Assembly (NCBI GenBank): GCA_023667845.1
Contig: JAMPIU010000081.1
Coordinates: 1-34,664 of the forward strand
From: Dehalobacter sp.
GTDB lineage: Bacteria > Bacillota > Desulfitobacteriia > Desulfitobacteriales > Syntrophobotulaceae
Direction: 5' to 3'
DNA: 34,664 nt
A program made the position numbers and the translations under genes. This document shows, in pieces, positions 8,601-16,962 of the stretch (its first letter is position 1; each line of letters opens with the position of its first letter). The notes beneath the pieces were generated by a model. That model saw only the letters and a program-made list of their open reading frames with translations. It was not told the origin of the DNA and searched no databases.

Positions 8601-10006
8601 CTTTGCTGGGCAGAAAATCTGTTGGTATTGATGATAATTTTTTTGATCTAGGCGGAGACTCACTTACGATTGTCCAGCTTCAAGTCCTGTTGATGAAAAA
8701 AGGGATTGATATCGGGATTCAGGATCTTTATGAATATCAGACGATCAGACAAGTATCCGAGAATATGGAAGCTCAAAAAGACAGTGCTCAAAGTGGATCG
8801 ATTACTGAAGACCTAATTAAGGAAATTAGTCTTGATTATGATGTGCAGCCCGGTCTGAGGGAGGCGCAGCATATCTTGCTGACCGGAGCTACTGGTTTTT
8901 TAGGGATACATTTGCTTGAACAGCTGATTAAACAAAAAGACTGTAATATTTACTGTTTACTGAGAGGAAAAACAATTCACGAAGCGGAAGATAAACTGCG
9001 GAAACAACTGGACTTTTATTTTAACGGAAGATACAGTCAGGAGTTAGACCAACGGATTATTATTATTTCCGGTGATATTGCACAGGATCGGTTTGGACTC
9101 GACGGCAATATTTATCAATATCTTCTGGAAAAGATCGATCTGGTCATTCATTCGGCCGCAATCGTGAAACATTACGGATTTTATGAAGACTATGTGGATG
9201 TCAACATTAAAGGTACGGAAAGAGTGGCGACCTTCTGTCTGCAGGGAAATATCCGTTTGAATTATATTTCCTCGATCACAGTCTCAGGAAACTATCTTAC
9301 AAATAATATCCACGAGGGAAAGGTAGATTTTACAGAATCAGACTTGTATATCGGACAGGATTACAGCGGGAACGTTTATGTAAAAAGCAAGTTTGAATCG
9401 GAACGGTTTATTTATCAGAACGTCAAAAATGGTTTGAAGGCGGATGTTTATCGCATCGGCGTTTTAACTGGTCGTTACAATGATGGACAGTTTCAAAAAA
9501 ATATTCAGGAGAATGGTTTCTATGAGAGGATCAAAGCAATTATTGAGCTTGGTTTTGTTCCGGAAATCTGGGCGGATGAACAATTGGAATTTACCCCGGT
9601 TGATTGTTGCAGTGAAGCGATAGCCAGGTTAATCAATTTATCTGCCGGAACACGTATTTTCCATTTGTTTAATCATAAGACAATCAGTCTGGTCAAAGTA
9701 GTTGAGATTTTAAACAGCCTGGGCATTGATATTGAAGTTGTTCCGAATGATGTCTTTGTTCAAATTGTTGAAAAGAATATGAAAGAGCATAACATCAGTC
9801 CTGCTGTCAACGAGCTGCTAAAGGGTAATTTCTCTGCTTATTCTCAGACGGTCAAAGTTAAATCAGAGATTACCCGAAATGCTTTAGACCTAGCAAATTT
9901 TGATTGGCCGGATATTGACCAGGCTTATATTTCACAAATTATTCGTTATATGAGTAAGATCAATTATCTAAATGAAAACCAGGTTAGAAGGAACATTGTA
10001 TGTTAA
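5693..10006 (+). CDS. Single-module nonribosomal peptide synthetase, C-A-PCP-reductase
   Basis: This 1437-residue enzyme has four domains. The condensation domain (1-430) carries the intact active site HHLISDG (133-139). The adenylation domain (about 455-960) carries A3 YTSGSTGKPKG, A5 YGPTETT, A7 YKTGDLARW and A10 NKIDRNSLP. The carrier domain carries FFDLGGDSL, with Ser near 989. The terminal reductase (about 1060-1430) carries LLTGATGFLG and the catalytic YVKSK (about 1229-1233). Such enzymes condense an acyl donor with one activated amino acid and release it as an aldehyde or alcohol with NAD(P)H. The C domain has no upstream module, so N-acylation is likely. ATG 5693 is preferred over 5675 because GGAGGG (5677-5682) lies 10 bases before it. 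The end overlaps the next kinase gene by 7 bases. The product is unknown. Confidence 0.93.
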   Translation: MVEYYPLSIPQRGIWYLEKLHPGTSIGNIASTLKIKDSIDFQLLEKAINLVIEKNEALRLRFREKDGQVFQYVAEFAYAKIDFFDFSEGGLKRLYAWDQEETKKPFTINDSPLVYFSIIKISEKENVIYCKIHHLISDGWTVVYIGNKIMENYNMLEEGVSSEQEKDPSYLEYVHSELEYLHSPKYIKDKEYWENVFTDTPEMTTLKSKAAKMNHTEAVRKTFKIPNKLSRKISQYCLENKTSVFTLYISALCIYINRISNKEDIVLGVPVLNRANAREKKTVGMFISTIPLRINIDNDTNFQDFCHKLTRNWMEILRHQKYPYDEILKHVRKHNRSIEKLYEIAVSYQNAKFVKNSDINSCEGRWHFCGHQTEALYIHINEREDDGNIIIDYDYLTDIFYSKEIEFIHEHVLRILWHALDNSVKKISGLEMISEKEKQRILYEFNDTGLLFPHNKTVAQLFEEQAERTPSKTALIFEESSISYYELNQKANRLARVLRDKGVGPNTFVGIFVPRSLEMMIAILAVLKAGGAYLPIDPDYPSQRIDYMLEDSHTAILLTCQKLMKEIRFNGEIIDVFSNNEQRTGLANLPKVNTPQDIAYLIYTSGSTGKPKGVMVQHSAVVNLISGITAKIDFSPEKVMLSVTTISFDIFVAESLLPLSRGLTVIIANEKQQIIPEELNKVIYDHDINIFQATPSRIQLLLSSDLDLTGIRNLTDILVTGEAMSAAVLNDLKRVVSSSAKIYDLYGPTETTIWSTMADVTYERKPHIGKPIANTQVYILDQHMNLLPIGIPGDLFIGGTGVSKGYFRKDDVTAERFIANPFLPGERLYKTGDLARWYPEGDIEYLGRTDYQIKIRGYRIELGEIEDKLLQHPHIREAVAVVKENLNNSKVICAYIIADTEIGSTELKAYLAQYLPDYMIPSYIISVDFIPKTPNNKIDRNSLPEYEENAAKPVSPRNTIERTIAKVWCSLLGRKSVGIDDNFFDLGGDSLTIVQLQVLLMKKGIDIGIQDLYEYQTIRQVSENMEAQKDSAQSGSITEDLIKEISLDYDVQPGLREAQHILLTGATGFLGIHLLEQLIKQKDCNIYCLLRGKTIHEAEDKLRKQLDFYFNGRYSQELDQRIIIISGDIAQDRFGLDGNIYQYLLEKIDLVIHSAAIVKHYGFYEDYVDVNIKGTERVATFCLQGNIRLNYISSITVSGNYLTNNIHEGKVDFTESDLYIGQDYSGNVYVKSKFESERFIYQNVKNGLKADVYRIGVLTGRYNDGQFQKNIQENGFYERIKAIIELGFVPEIWADEQLEFTPVDCCSEAIARLINLSAGTRIFHLFNHKTISLVKVVEILNSLGIDIEVVPNDVFVQIVEKNMKEHNISPAVNELLKGNFSAYSQTVKVKSEITRNALDLANFDWPDIDQAYISQIIRYMSKINYLNENQVRRNIVC

Positions 10007-12045
10007 ACAAGATAAAAGAGTCTTTACAAAAAAGAATAAGTCTGCAGATAACGCTTATCTATACACTTGTTATTCTTTGTACGGTACTCACGTTATATTT
10101 CATCATTCCATTTGTATTCAACTATCCGCCAGGGTCCATCAACACCAGCTTTGATGTTGATGTATCCTATATTTCCTACAATACCCAGTTCATTATCATT
10201 ACGTTCTTAATCATTATTCCAGGCTTTATATTTTTTAAATTGTCACTTTCCAATATTGATCAGTGGGCTTATTTAGTAGCAAATGATTCTGAGGAGTCGC
10301 GTCTGAAGCTGCAGAAAATCAGGAAAAAATGTATCAACATGCCCTATATCATTTATTTCGGGCAAATCATCGTATCGCTCATTGTCTTGTTTATCATTCT
10401 ATTTGTCACAGGCAGTCACCCGTTAACCCTGATCTACAGAATTGTCATCCTGGTATTTTCTTTTGCAACGCTGGCAGCACTTTTTTCCTTTATTTTCTCC
10501 AAAAGAATGTTTACCAATGTCCTATTAAATACTTCTGTCAATAATGAGCTTCAAGGAATTAATCTAAGCATTCGAAAAAAAATTGTGCTTCACGTCTTGC
10601 CAACAATTATTATCGCGATTTTATTTACATCTCTAGTTGGCTATTCCAGACTGATTACCGAAAAAGGCGATCTTATTTATAAAATGTATTCAGAGCAGCT
10701 AAAAACGAATGTCACCATGGAGACTTATGACGAAAAAAAGGCAATAGAGGCTTTAAATCACATTATCTTGTTAAATAAAGACCATGATTCGAGGTTTATT
10801 ATTACACCAGAGGGAAATTATATTTCTCTTGATAATAAAAATGCAAGTAATTTCTTTATTAAATATGCCATTGAAGTATCCAGCAACTACGACGGAAGAA
10901 TTTACGAAGACTATACAGTCGAATCTCAGGGAACATCCGTAAGCGTTCCAGGTCCTGACGGCGATTATATTATTGGTATTAAATATGATATTTCTTCCTA
11001 TAATACAATTATTTATTTTTCTGTAAGCTTCATCCTGCTGTTCATGATCAACTTTATCGTCTTAAACTACTTCTCCAGGTCCCTTGGTGAAGACGTTTCG
11101 AGGGTTGCCAAAAATCTCTCCGACATATCGCATGGCGTTAACGTTGATCTTGATCAGAAATTGGCGATCACCTCCAATGATGAAATTGGAGATCTGATTA
11201 TTGCCTTTAATAAAATCCAGGAAAAAGAAAAAGCGAATATTGAATCGATGAAAGAAAACCAGGCCATCATTCTGGAGCAGGAGAGGCTGGCTTCGCTTGG
11301 CCAGCTGATCGGCGGAATTGCCCATAACCTGAAAACACCGATCATGTCGATTGCCGGAGGTATCGAAGCACTCAAAGATTTGACGAATGAGTACAGGGAA
11401 TCTATTGAAGATCAAGCTGTATCACCTGCCGATCATTATGAGATTGCGAAAGAGATGCAGGAATGGCTCGATAAGATGAAGCCGTACTGTTCCTATATGA
11501 CAGACATTATCAGTGCAGTTAAAGGCCAGGCAGTACAGATGAACTACGCCGGCTCAGATAAGTTCACCGTGGAAGATCTGGTTAAAAGAATTGATGTTTT
11601 GATGAAGCATGAGCTGAAAAAATACCACTGCAAGCTTAAACCTGATTTTCAAATTGATCTGCAGACAGAAATACGAGGAGAACTGAACAGCCTGGTACAA
11701 GTATTTGACAATCTGATCATCAACGCAATGCATGCCTATGAAGGACAAACCGGAGAAATCGGTTTCAGCATTTACAAAGAAAAACATAACCTCAAATTTG
11801 CTTTAAGCGATCATGGTAAGGGTATTCCTGAGGAAGTGCAGAAAAGACTGTTCAAGGAAATGTTTACGACCAAAGGTAAAAATGGAACAGGTCTTGGATT
11901 ATACATGTCGTATTCTACAATTAAAGGACGATTTTCGGGCAATATGAAGTTTGAATCGCAGGAAGGCGTTGGCACTACATTCTATATCACGATTCCTTAT
12001 CTATCCGCACACGTACAGGAGGCTAACGATGAGACGTTCAACTAA
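10000..12045 (+). CDS. Multi-pass membrane sensor histidine kinase
   Basis: This 681-residue kinase has about five membrane helices in the first 215 residues, then an extracytoplasmic segment (about 216-330) and one more helix (about 334-355). A HAMP-like linker (LSDISHGVNVDLDQKLAI) and a helical segment come next. The H-box is GGIAHNLKTPIMSIAGG (phospho-His about 442), and the HATPase boxes are NLIINAMHAYE, DHGKGIP and GTGLGLYMS. The ATG at 10000 lies inside the last codons of the NRPS, with AGAAGGA 7 bases upstream, so translation is coupled. The response regulator/HD-GYP gene overlaps its 3' end by 17 bases. Polytopic sensors of this shape often read membrane-borne or lipophilic signals. 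Sensing of the NRPS product is my inference from operon structure. Confidence 0.92.
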   Translation: MLNKIKESLQKRISLQITLIYTLVILCTVLTLYFIIPFVFNYPPGSINTSFDVDVSYISYNTQFIIITFLIIIPGFIFFKLSLSNIDQWAYLVANDSEESRLKLQKIRKKCINMPYIIYFGQIIVSLIVLFIILFVTGSHPLTLIYRIVILVFSFATLAALFSFIFSKRMFTNVLLNTSVNNELQGINLSIRKKIVLHVLPTIIIAILFTSLVGYSRLITEKGDLIYKMYSEQLKTNVTMETYDEKKAIEALNHIILLNKDHDSRFIITPEGNYISLDNKNASNFFIKYAIEVSSNYDGRIYEDYTVESQGTSVSVPGPDGDYIIGIKYDISSYNTIIYFSVSFILLFMINFIVLNYFSRSLGEDVSRVAKNLSDISHGVNVDLDQKLAITSNDEIGDLIIAFNKIQEKEKANIESMKENQAIILEQERLASLGQLIGGIAHNLKTPIMSIAGGIEALKDLTNEYRESIEDQAVSPADHYEIAKEMQEWLDKMKPYCSYMTDIISAVKGQAVQMNYAGSDKFTVEDLVKRIDVLMKHELKKYHCKLKPDFQIDLQTEIRGELNSLVQVFDNLIINAMHAYEGQTGEIGFSIYKEKHNLKFALSDHGKGIPEEVQKRLFKEMFTTKGKNGTGLGLYMSYSTIKGRFSGNMKFESQEGVGTTFYITIPYLSAHVQEANDETFN

Positions 12046-13531
12046 TCGCGTAAATCTAGACTACAAAATCTTAATTGTTGATGACGAACCGGGAATCATT
12101 GATTCGCTGTCCGTCGTCCTGAAAAGAAGCGGCTACCAATTCGTTGGCCTGACCGATCCACTGGAGGCTATCGAAAAAGTCCGTGAAGAGAAGTACGATT
12201 TGTTGATTCTTGACTATCTGATGTATCCGATTCATGGCGACAAGGTCGTAGAGAGAATCAGGGAGTTTAATAACGAACTGTATATTCTTTTGCTGACAGG
12301 ACACAAGGATCTGGCACCGCCGCTGGAAACCATTAAAGCGCTGGAAATTCAGGGTTACTGCGAAAAGGGTGACCGCTTTGACCAGCTGCTCCTGCTCGTT
12401 GAATCCGGGATCAAATCGATTTCCCAAATGCGGACGATTAAGAAGTTCCAGGAAGGCCTGAATAAAATTCTGCAGTCTGTTCCTAAGATTTATCAGCTTC
12501 AACCGATAGATAACATTCTGGAGGATATCCTGGCTGAAATCCTGCCTTTGGTCAATAGCAAGAATGCTTTTATTCTGATCGATGATATCACCAGGATTAG
12601 TTCCGGCAACAACAGCATATTTAAAGGGATCGGGAAATATAAGAAAAAAGTGGCCGATTTCATGGAAATGCTTGATCCGGAACTGATGGAGTATATCGGC
12701 AGCGCCAGGATCAATAAAAAGGTCGTTAAGCTTGATAAAAAAGTAATTATTCCTCTGATCAACGAATATCTTCAGGACATTGGCATCATCTTTGTAGAAG
12801 GGGAGGATCTTGAGGACGGGCTGAAACTGCTTGAGATCTATTCCAACCAGGCCTCCTCGTCCATCAATAATGCGTTTCTGCATTCCTTGGTGAATATTAA
12901 AAATGATGAGCTGAACAAAACGTATGACCAGCTCAGAGAGACCTATATGGATACGATTGAAGCCCTGAGAATGGTCGTCGATGCGAAGGATATTTATACC
13001 CGCGGCCATTCCGACAGAGTGGCCTATTTTGCCGTTAAGATCGGAGAGGCCTTTGGTTTCTCCAAGGAGGAGCTTGAGTTGCTGCGGATCAGCGGGATTT
13101 TCCATGATGTTGGGAAAATCGGTACTTCAGATGATATTCTGTTTAAGTCCCAGAAGCTGAACGAGAAAGAGTATGAAGAGATTAAAAAACACCCCTTGAA
13201 AGGGGCGAGAATCCTATCGGCTGTATCGATGTTCAAAGAGGTGGTCCCAATTGTCAAATGCCACCATGAACGCATTGATGGCAAAGGATATCCGGAAGGG
13301 CTGACAAAAGATGAAATCCCGTTCCTGGCGAGAATTATTTCTGTTGCTGATGCTTTTGATGCGATGATTTCCGACCGCCGTTACCGCTCCAGGCTGAAGT
13401 TTGAAGAAGCCAGAAATCAGCTCATTCAAGGATCCGGAACCCAATTCGATATGGAAGTGGTTGAAAAATTCATCCACCAGCTGTCTGATTTCGAACAAAT
13501 GGCTAAGGAAGTTGCTTCAACATTTGAATAA
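12029..13531 (+). CDS. Response regulator with HD-GYP c-di-GMP phosphodiesterase domain
   Basis: This 500-residue protein has a receiver domain at about 12-130 (ILIVDDEPG; phospho-Asp about 62 in LLILDYLMYP). A GAF-like middle region (about 150-295) and a C-terminal HD-GYP domain (about 310-490) follow. The HD-GYP motifs are complete: HSDRVAYFAV, HDVGKIG (His359-Asp360), HHERIDGKGYPEG and ISVADAFDAM. It should therefore be an active hydrolase of c-di-GMP (or a related dinucleotide) controlled by phosphorylation. ATG 12029 is chosen because AGGAGG (12017-12022) precedes it; upstream in-frame starts fall inside the kinase gene. The 17-base overlap with the kinase identifies the cognate partner. 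It is the last gene of the NRPS operon. Confidence 0.93.
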   Translation: MRRSTNRVNLDYKILIVDDEPGIIDSLSVVLKRSGYQFVGLTDPLEAIEKVREEKYDLLILDYLMYPIHGDKVVERIREFNNELYILLLTGHKDLAPPLETIKALEIQGYCEKGDRFDQLLLLVESGIKSISQMRTIKKFQEGLNKILQSVPKIYQLQPIDNILEDILAEILPLVNSKNAFILIDDITRISSGNNSIFKGIGKYKKKVADFMEMLDPELMEYIGSARINKKVVKLDKKVIIPLINEYLQDIGIIFVEGEDLEDGLKLLEIYSNQASSSINNAFLHSLVNIKNDELNKTYDQLRETYMDTIEALRMVVDAKDIYTRGHSDRVAYFAVKIGEAFGFSKEELELLRISGIFHDVGKIGTSDDILFKSQKLNEKEYEEIKKHPLKGARILSAVSMFKEVVPIVKCHHERIDGKGYPEGLTKDEIPFLARIISVADAFDAMISDRRYRSRLKFEEARNQLIQGSGTQFDMEVVEKFIHQLSDFEQMAKEVASTFE

Positions 13532-13600
13532 AATCATTTGAGCATGCTCGAAAAAAGACAGCGTTCACTATTATTTTACCAAATGATATTGACGTTTGAA

Positions 13601-13654
13601 TTCATGAAACCGTAATTGAAAGTTCACGAAACGGACATAATGAATCCTTACAAT
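13601..13654 (+). promoter_or_regulatory. Promoter A: four 11-bp direct repeats plus -10 box (glycosyltransferase)
   Basis: Units in exact 11-base register are TTCATGAAACC (13601), GTAATTGAAAG (13612), TTCACGAAACG (13623) and GACATAATGAA (13634-13644). A 4-base gap leads to TACAAT (13649-13654). The -35 position falls in the third unit and is not a consensus -35, as expected for an activator-dependent promoter. The same layout precedes htrA (17715-17768) and the response regulator (21743-21796). Confidence 0.75.
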
Positions 13655-13693
13655 AATAGATACAATCGTGCAGTTATGTAAGGAGGGGATTCG

Positions 13694-14734
13694 ATGACGA
13701 TACTTATACCGGCCTATGAACCGGATGAGCGGCTTCTCAGGCTGATAGAGGATATAAAAGAAAAGTGCGATTTTCAGATTGTGATTGTAGACGACGGCAG
13801 CGGTAAGCCTTATAGCAGGATATTTCAGGCCGCAGGCAAATTGGGATGCACCGTGTTAACACATCCGACCAATGAAGGCAAAGGGGCCGCTCTGAAGACG
13901 GGATTTCGATATATCAAGGAAAAAGGTGAAAAAGAAGGGGTTATCTGCGCCGACAGTGACGGACAGCATTTGCCTGAAGATATCATCAGAGTTGCCCAGG
14001 TTGCCAAAGAACACCGCGAATTTATCGTTCTTGGCTCCCGGAAGTTTTGCGGCAAAGTTCCTCCGCGCAGCCGTTTCGGAAATACGGTAACCCGGGCAGT
14101 ATTTTCTGTCTCTTCGGGTTCGCATTTGACGGATACGCAAACAGGCTTAAGAGGGTATTCAGCCGATATGCTCGACTGGTTAGGCAGCATCCAGGGGAAA
14201 AGATTTGAATATGAAATGAACATTCTTCTCGAAGCGAAGGCAGCGAGCTATTTGTTCTACGAAGTATGGATCAATACAGTCTATGACGAAAAAAACAGGT
14301 CTTCCCATTTTCGGACCTTTTCAGATTCAGCCAAAGTATATTACCCGATCCTTAAATTTTGTACCTCTTCTTTGATGTCCGGAGCACTTGACTTTGCGCT
14401 GCTGCTATTGTTTCAATTCTCCACATCAAATCTGCTGATCGCTGTAGTTGGGGCAAGAGTCTGCAGTTCTATTTTCAATTACAGCATGAACCATTATTTT
14501 GTCTTTTCCCGGAATGAAAAAACGGAACATCATAAATCCGCCCCGAAATATTTTTCACTCGTCGTATTTATCATGGCCTGCAATTACGGGCTAATGTATC
14601 TCTTCCACATTCTGATCGGCATACCGTTAGTCTTTGCCAAAATTATCACTGAATTAACACTTTTCTTATTTAGTTACTGGTCTCAGCGCAGCTTTGTGTT
14701 TAGTTCGAAAAAAAACCCTAATTACGGTAAATAA
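13694..14734 (+). CDS. GT2 glycosyltransferase fused to a GtrA-like membrane domain
   Basis: This is a 346-residue fusion. The N-terminal 215 residues are a GT-A fold family 2 transferase (start MTILIPAYEPDE; VIVDDGSG; nucleotide/metal motif CADSDGQH; DTQTGLRGYS). This part resembles dolichyl/undecaprenyl-phosphate hexose synthases. The C-terminal part (about 220-340) has four hydrophobic helices with the GtrA signature FNYSMNHYFVFSR and a closing SQRSFVFSSK. The likely role is to load a sugar onto undecaprenyl phosphate and help flip it for envelope glycosylation. The start has AAGGAGGGG about 6 bases upstream. It has its own promoter carrying the shared 11-bp repeats, which links it to htrA and the later two-component operon. 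The sugar identity is not visible. Confidence 0.88.
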   Translation: MTILIPAYEPDERLLRLIEDIKEKCDFQIVIVDDGSGKPYSRIFQAAGKLGCTVLTHPTNEGKGAALKTGFRYIKEKGEKEGVICADSDGQHLPEDIIRVAQVAKEHREFIVLGSRKFCGKVPPRSRFGNTVTRAVFSVSSGSHLTDTQTGLRGYSADMLDWLGSIQGKRFEYEMNILLEAKAASYLFYEVWINTVYDEKNRSSHFRTFSDSAKVYYPILKFCTSSLMSGALDFALLLLFQFSTSNLLIAVVGARVCSSIFNYSMNHYFVFSRNEKTEHHKSAPKYFSLVVFIMACNYGLMYLFHILIGIPLVFAKIITELTLFLFSYWSQRSFVFSSKKNPNYGK

Positions 14735-14919
14735 AAAATAACACTGACCCACTGACGAATGTTCATAAAAAGGAAAAAAGAAGATTTGCTCTGTAGCCTG
14801 TGGCCATGCCCGGTCTTTTTGTTTTAAATAGAATAGTTGATGAAGAAAATAGGCGATGTATCCCCCCTACCAGGATTGTAAAAATTGAAGAGTAATTTAT
14901 AATTGATCTAAGCAAGATT

Positions 14920-14937
14920 GCTTTGCGATTACAAAGC
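14920..14937. repeat. Short inverted repeat upstream of the metal transporter operon
   Basis: GCTTTG (14920-14925) and CAAAGC (14932-14937) form a 6-bp palindrome with a 6-base centre, about 75 bases upstream of the cbiM-type gene. It could be a metalloregulator site. Evidence is symmetry and position only. I saw no B12 box or other riboswitch signature in 14735-15011. Confidence 0.3.
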
Positions 14938-15011
14938 AGAAATTAGTGCCTTGAATTTGGTGTCTTGCTGAAAAGTCTATGAGAAAGATACAGAAATAGG
15001 GGTGTTGGAGA

Positions 15012-16070
15012 ATGCATATGGCAGATGCTTTGATTTCACCGGTTATTGGTGGAACCATGTGGGCTGCTACCGCAGGGGTAGCGGCTTATTCAATAAAAAA
15101 GATTCAGGACGATATGGAGGAGAACAAGGTTCCCTTGATGGGAGTTATGGGAGCTTTTGTTTTTGCAGCCCAGATGATCAATTTTTCAATTCCAGGAACG
15201 GGTTCCAGCGGACATCTTGGAGGAGGACTGATTCTAGCTGCTATGCTTGGGCCGTACGCCGGGTTTTTAGCCATGGCATCCATACTGTTGATACAGGCTT
15301 TGTTTTTTGGCGATGGCGGGCTTTTGGCCTACGGCTGCAATGTATTCAACCTGGGATTCTATACCTGTTTTATTACTTATCCGCTGATATTCAAGTGGTT
15401 TATTAAGAAAGGGATTTCGGCTAAACGCATGATGGCCGGTTCGATGATTGCAGCGGTCGTCGGGCTTCAGCTGGGGGCCTTCAGCGTTGTCTTGGAGACG
15501 GTCTTTTCTGGAAAGACTGAGCTTCCGTTTTCAACTTTTGTGCTCATGATGCAGCCTATTCATCTTGCGATCGGGATTGTGGAAGGGCTGGTTACCGCCG
15601 CAGTACTTACTTTTGTATGGAAAGCGAGGCCTGAACTTATTGAGAAGCAGGTATCGGGGAAAATCTCAGGCAATACTTCCATAAAACGGATCATATACGG
15701 ACTTGCTATTGCAGCAGTCATTATCGGTGGAGGACTTTCTTGGTTTGCATCGTCAAATCCGGACGGCTTGGAATGGTCTATGGAAAAGACCGCCGGGACC
15801 GCGGAACTGGCAGAGTCTGGCGGAATTTATGGCATATTGGCTGATATTCAAAGCAAAACAGCATTTTTGCCGGATTACAGTTTTAAAAATGATGGCAGCG
15901 TGAGCGAAGAACAAGTCTCAGAGACAAGCGCTGAGGTTGCATGGCCATCTGTAAATGCAGGAACAACAGTATCCGGATTGGTGGGCGGTGCGATGACGCT
16001 CATATTAGCGGTCATGGTAGGGTTCTTTATCCGTTCCGTGAAGAGAAGGAAGAAGAAAGTTACTGCATGA
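15012..16070 (+). CDS. cbiM: ECF-type cobalt/nickel transporter, S component CbiM/NikM with C-terminal PDGLE domain
   Basis: This 352-residue membrane protein starts MHMADALISPVIGG. The N-terminal Met-His is part of the metal site in this family, so the ATG at 15012 is well supported. Residues 1-210 form the CbiM membrane core (for example GLQLGAFSVVLE and MQPIHLAIGIVEGLVTA). The C-terminal part has a helix, an extracytoplasmic stretch with the signature SNPDGLEWSMEKTAG, and a last helix before a basic tail. This corresponds to the separate CbiN/NikN subunit of other systems (PDGLE domain), so M and N are fused here. Together with CbiQ and CbiO downstream it forms a complete Co2+ or Ni2+ uptake system. 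Metal choice cannot be decided from sequence. Confidence 0.92.
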   Translation: MHMADALISPVIGGTMWAATAGVAAYSIKKIQDDMEENKVPLMGVMGAFVFAAQMINFSIPGTGSSGHLGGGLILAAMLGPYAGFLAMASILLIQALFFGDGGLLAYGCNVFNLGFYTCFITYPLIFKWFIKKGISAKRMMAGSMIAAVVGLQLGAFSVVLETVFSGKTELPFSTFVLMMQPIHLAIGIVEGLVTAAVLTFVWKARPELIEKQVSGKISGNTSIKRIIYGLAIAAVIIGGGLSWFASSNPDGLEWSMEKTAGTAELAESGGIYGILADIQSKTAFLPDYSFKNDGSVSEEQVSETSAEVAWPSVNAGTTVSGLVGGAMTLILAVMVGFFIRSVKRRKKKVTA

Positions 16071-16152
16071 ACTATCCTGAGGCGGGGAACGATATCAAAC
16101 GATATCCTTGCCTTAAACGAGTATATTCCGGAAGTAGGATTGAAAAGCAATA

Positions 16153-16962
16153 ATGGCTGACTTTACAAGTTCGTTGTACAACATGAGGCTTATGGATGAT
16201 CTGGCCTGTAAGGACACGTTTATCCATAAGCTTCATCCGCTGATTAAGATATTGACGACGATCGCCTATTTATTTGTCGTGGTCTCATATGACAGGCACG
16301 AGATTATCGGTTTGCTGCCCATGGGTTTTTACCCGGTGGTGGTTTTTTTTCTTGCAGAGCTGCCGGTCAAACAGGTGTTGGCAAGATTACTCCTGATCGA
16401 ACCGTTTATTATTGCAATCGGTATTTTAAACCCGTTTTTTGATTCGCAAGTCATTACAGTGGGCGGACTTGCATTGTCCAGAGGGTGGATTACTTTCGCT
16501 TCAATCCTGCTGAAAAGTCTCTTCACGATCACGGCTGCGCTGATTCTTATTTGTACGACAGGAATGGATAAACTTGCCGCCGGTTTGCGTATGCTGAAGG
16601 TTCCACGGCTTTTTGTTTTGCAGCTGCTGCTGACATACAGGTATATTTCCGTATTGATCGAAGAAGTATCCAGAAGCATAAGGGCATATAAGCTTCGGGC
16701 CCCCCAGCAAAAAGGCATTCACCCTGGCGTTTGGGGAACGCTCGTTGGTCAGCTGCTCCTGCGGACGATTGACAGGGCCGAGAGAGTGTATCAGGCAATG
16801 TCTGTACGCGGTTTTACAGGGGAATACTATGCAGGAGCCGACACCAGGATAACTGTAAAGGACGGAGCTTATTTTGGCGGCTGGCTGCTATTTTTTATTT
16901 TAGCAAGAATGGTTAATATTCCATTGATAATCGGTCTATTAATATCAGGAGTGATAAGCTAA
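16153..16962 (+). CDS. cbiQ: ECF transporter transmembrane (T) component CbiQ
   Basis: This 269-residue membrane protein has the usual start (DTFIHKLHPLIKI). Its two coupling-helix motifs are at about 174-183 (SRSIRAYKLRAP) and 212-225 (YQAMSVRGF), which contact the ATPase. Helices occur throughout, including the last 20 residues. It follows cbiM after 82 bases that contain no gene, and its stop codon abuts the cbiO start codon directly. The complex energises metal uptake from outside to the cytoplasm. Confidence 0.93.
   Translation: MADFTSSLYNMRLMDDLACKDTFIHKLHPLIKILTTIAYLFVVVSYDRHEIIGLLPMGFYPVVVFFLAELPVKQVLARLLLIEPFIIAIGILNPFFDSQVITVGGLALSRGWITFASILLKSLFTITAALILICTTGMDKLAAGLRMLKVPRLFVLQLLLTYRYISVLIEEVSRSIRAYKLRAPQQKGIHPGVWGTLVGQLLLRTIDRAERVYQAMSVRGFTGEYYAGADTRITVKDGAYFGGWLLFFILARMVNIPLIIGLLISGVIS

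Noticed and set aside
12071..13105. 344-residue open frame on the minus strand
   Set aside because: It lies wholly antisense to the response regulator/HD-GYP gene, has no domain or ribosome binding site, and reflects codon bias of the real gene.
14735..15011. Cobalamin or Ni/Co riboswitch upstream of cbiM
   Set aside because: I looked for a B12 box (GCCACTG-like) and for a clear aptamer plus terminator and found neither.
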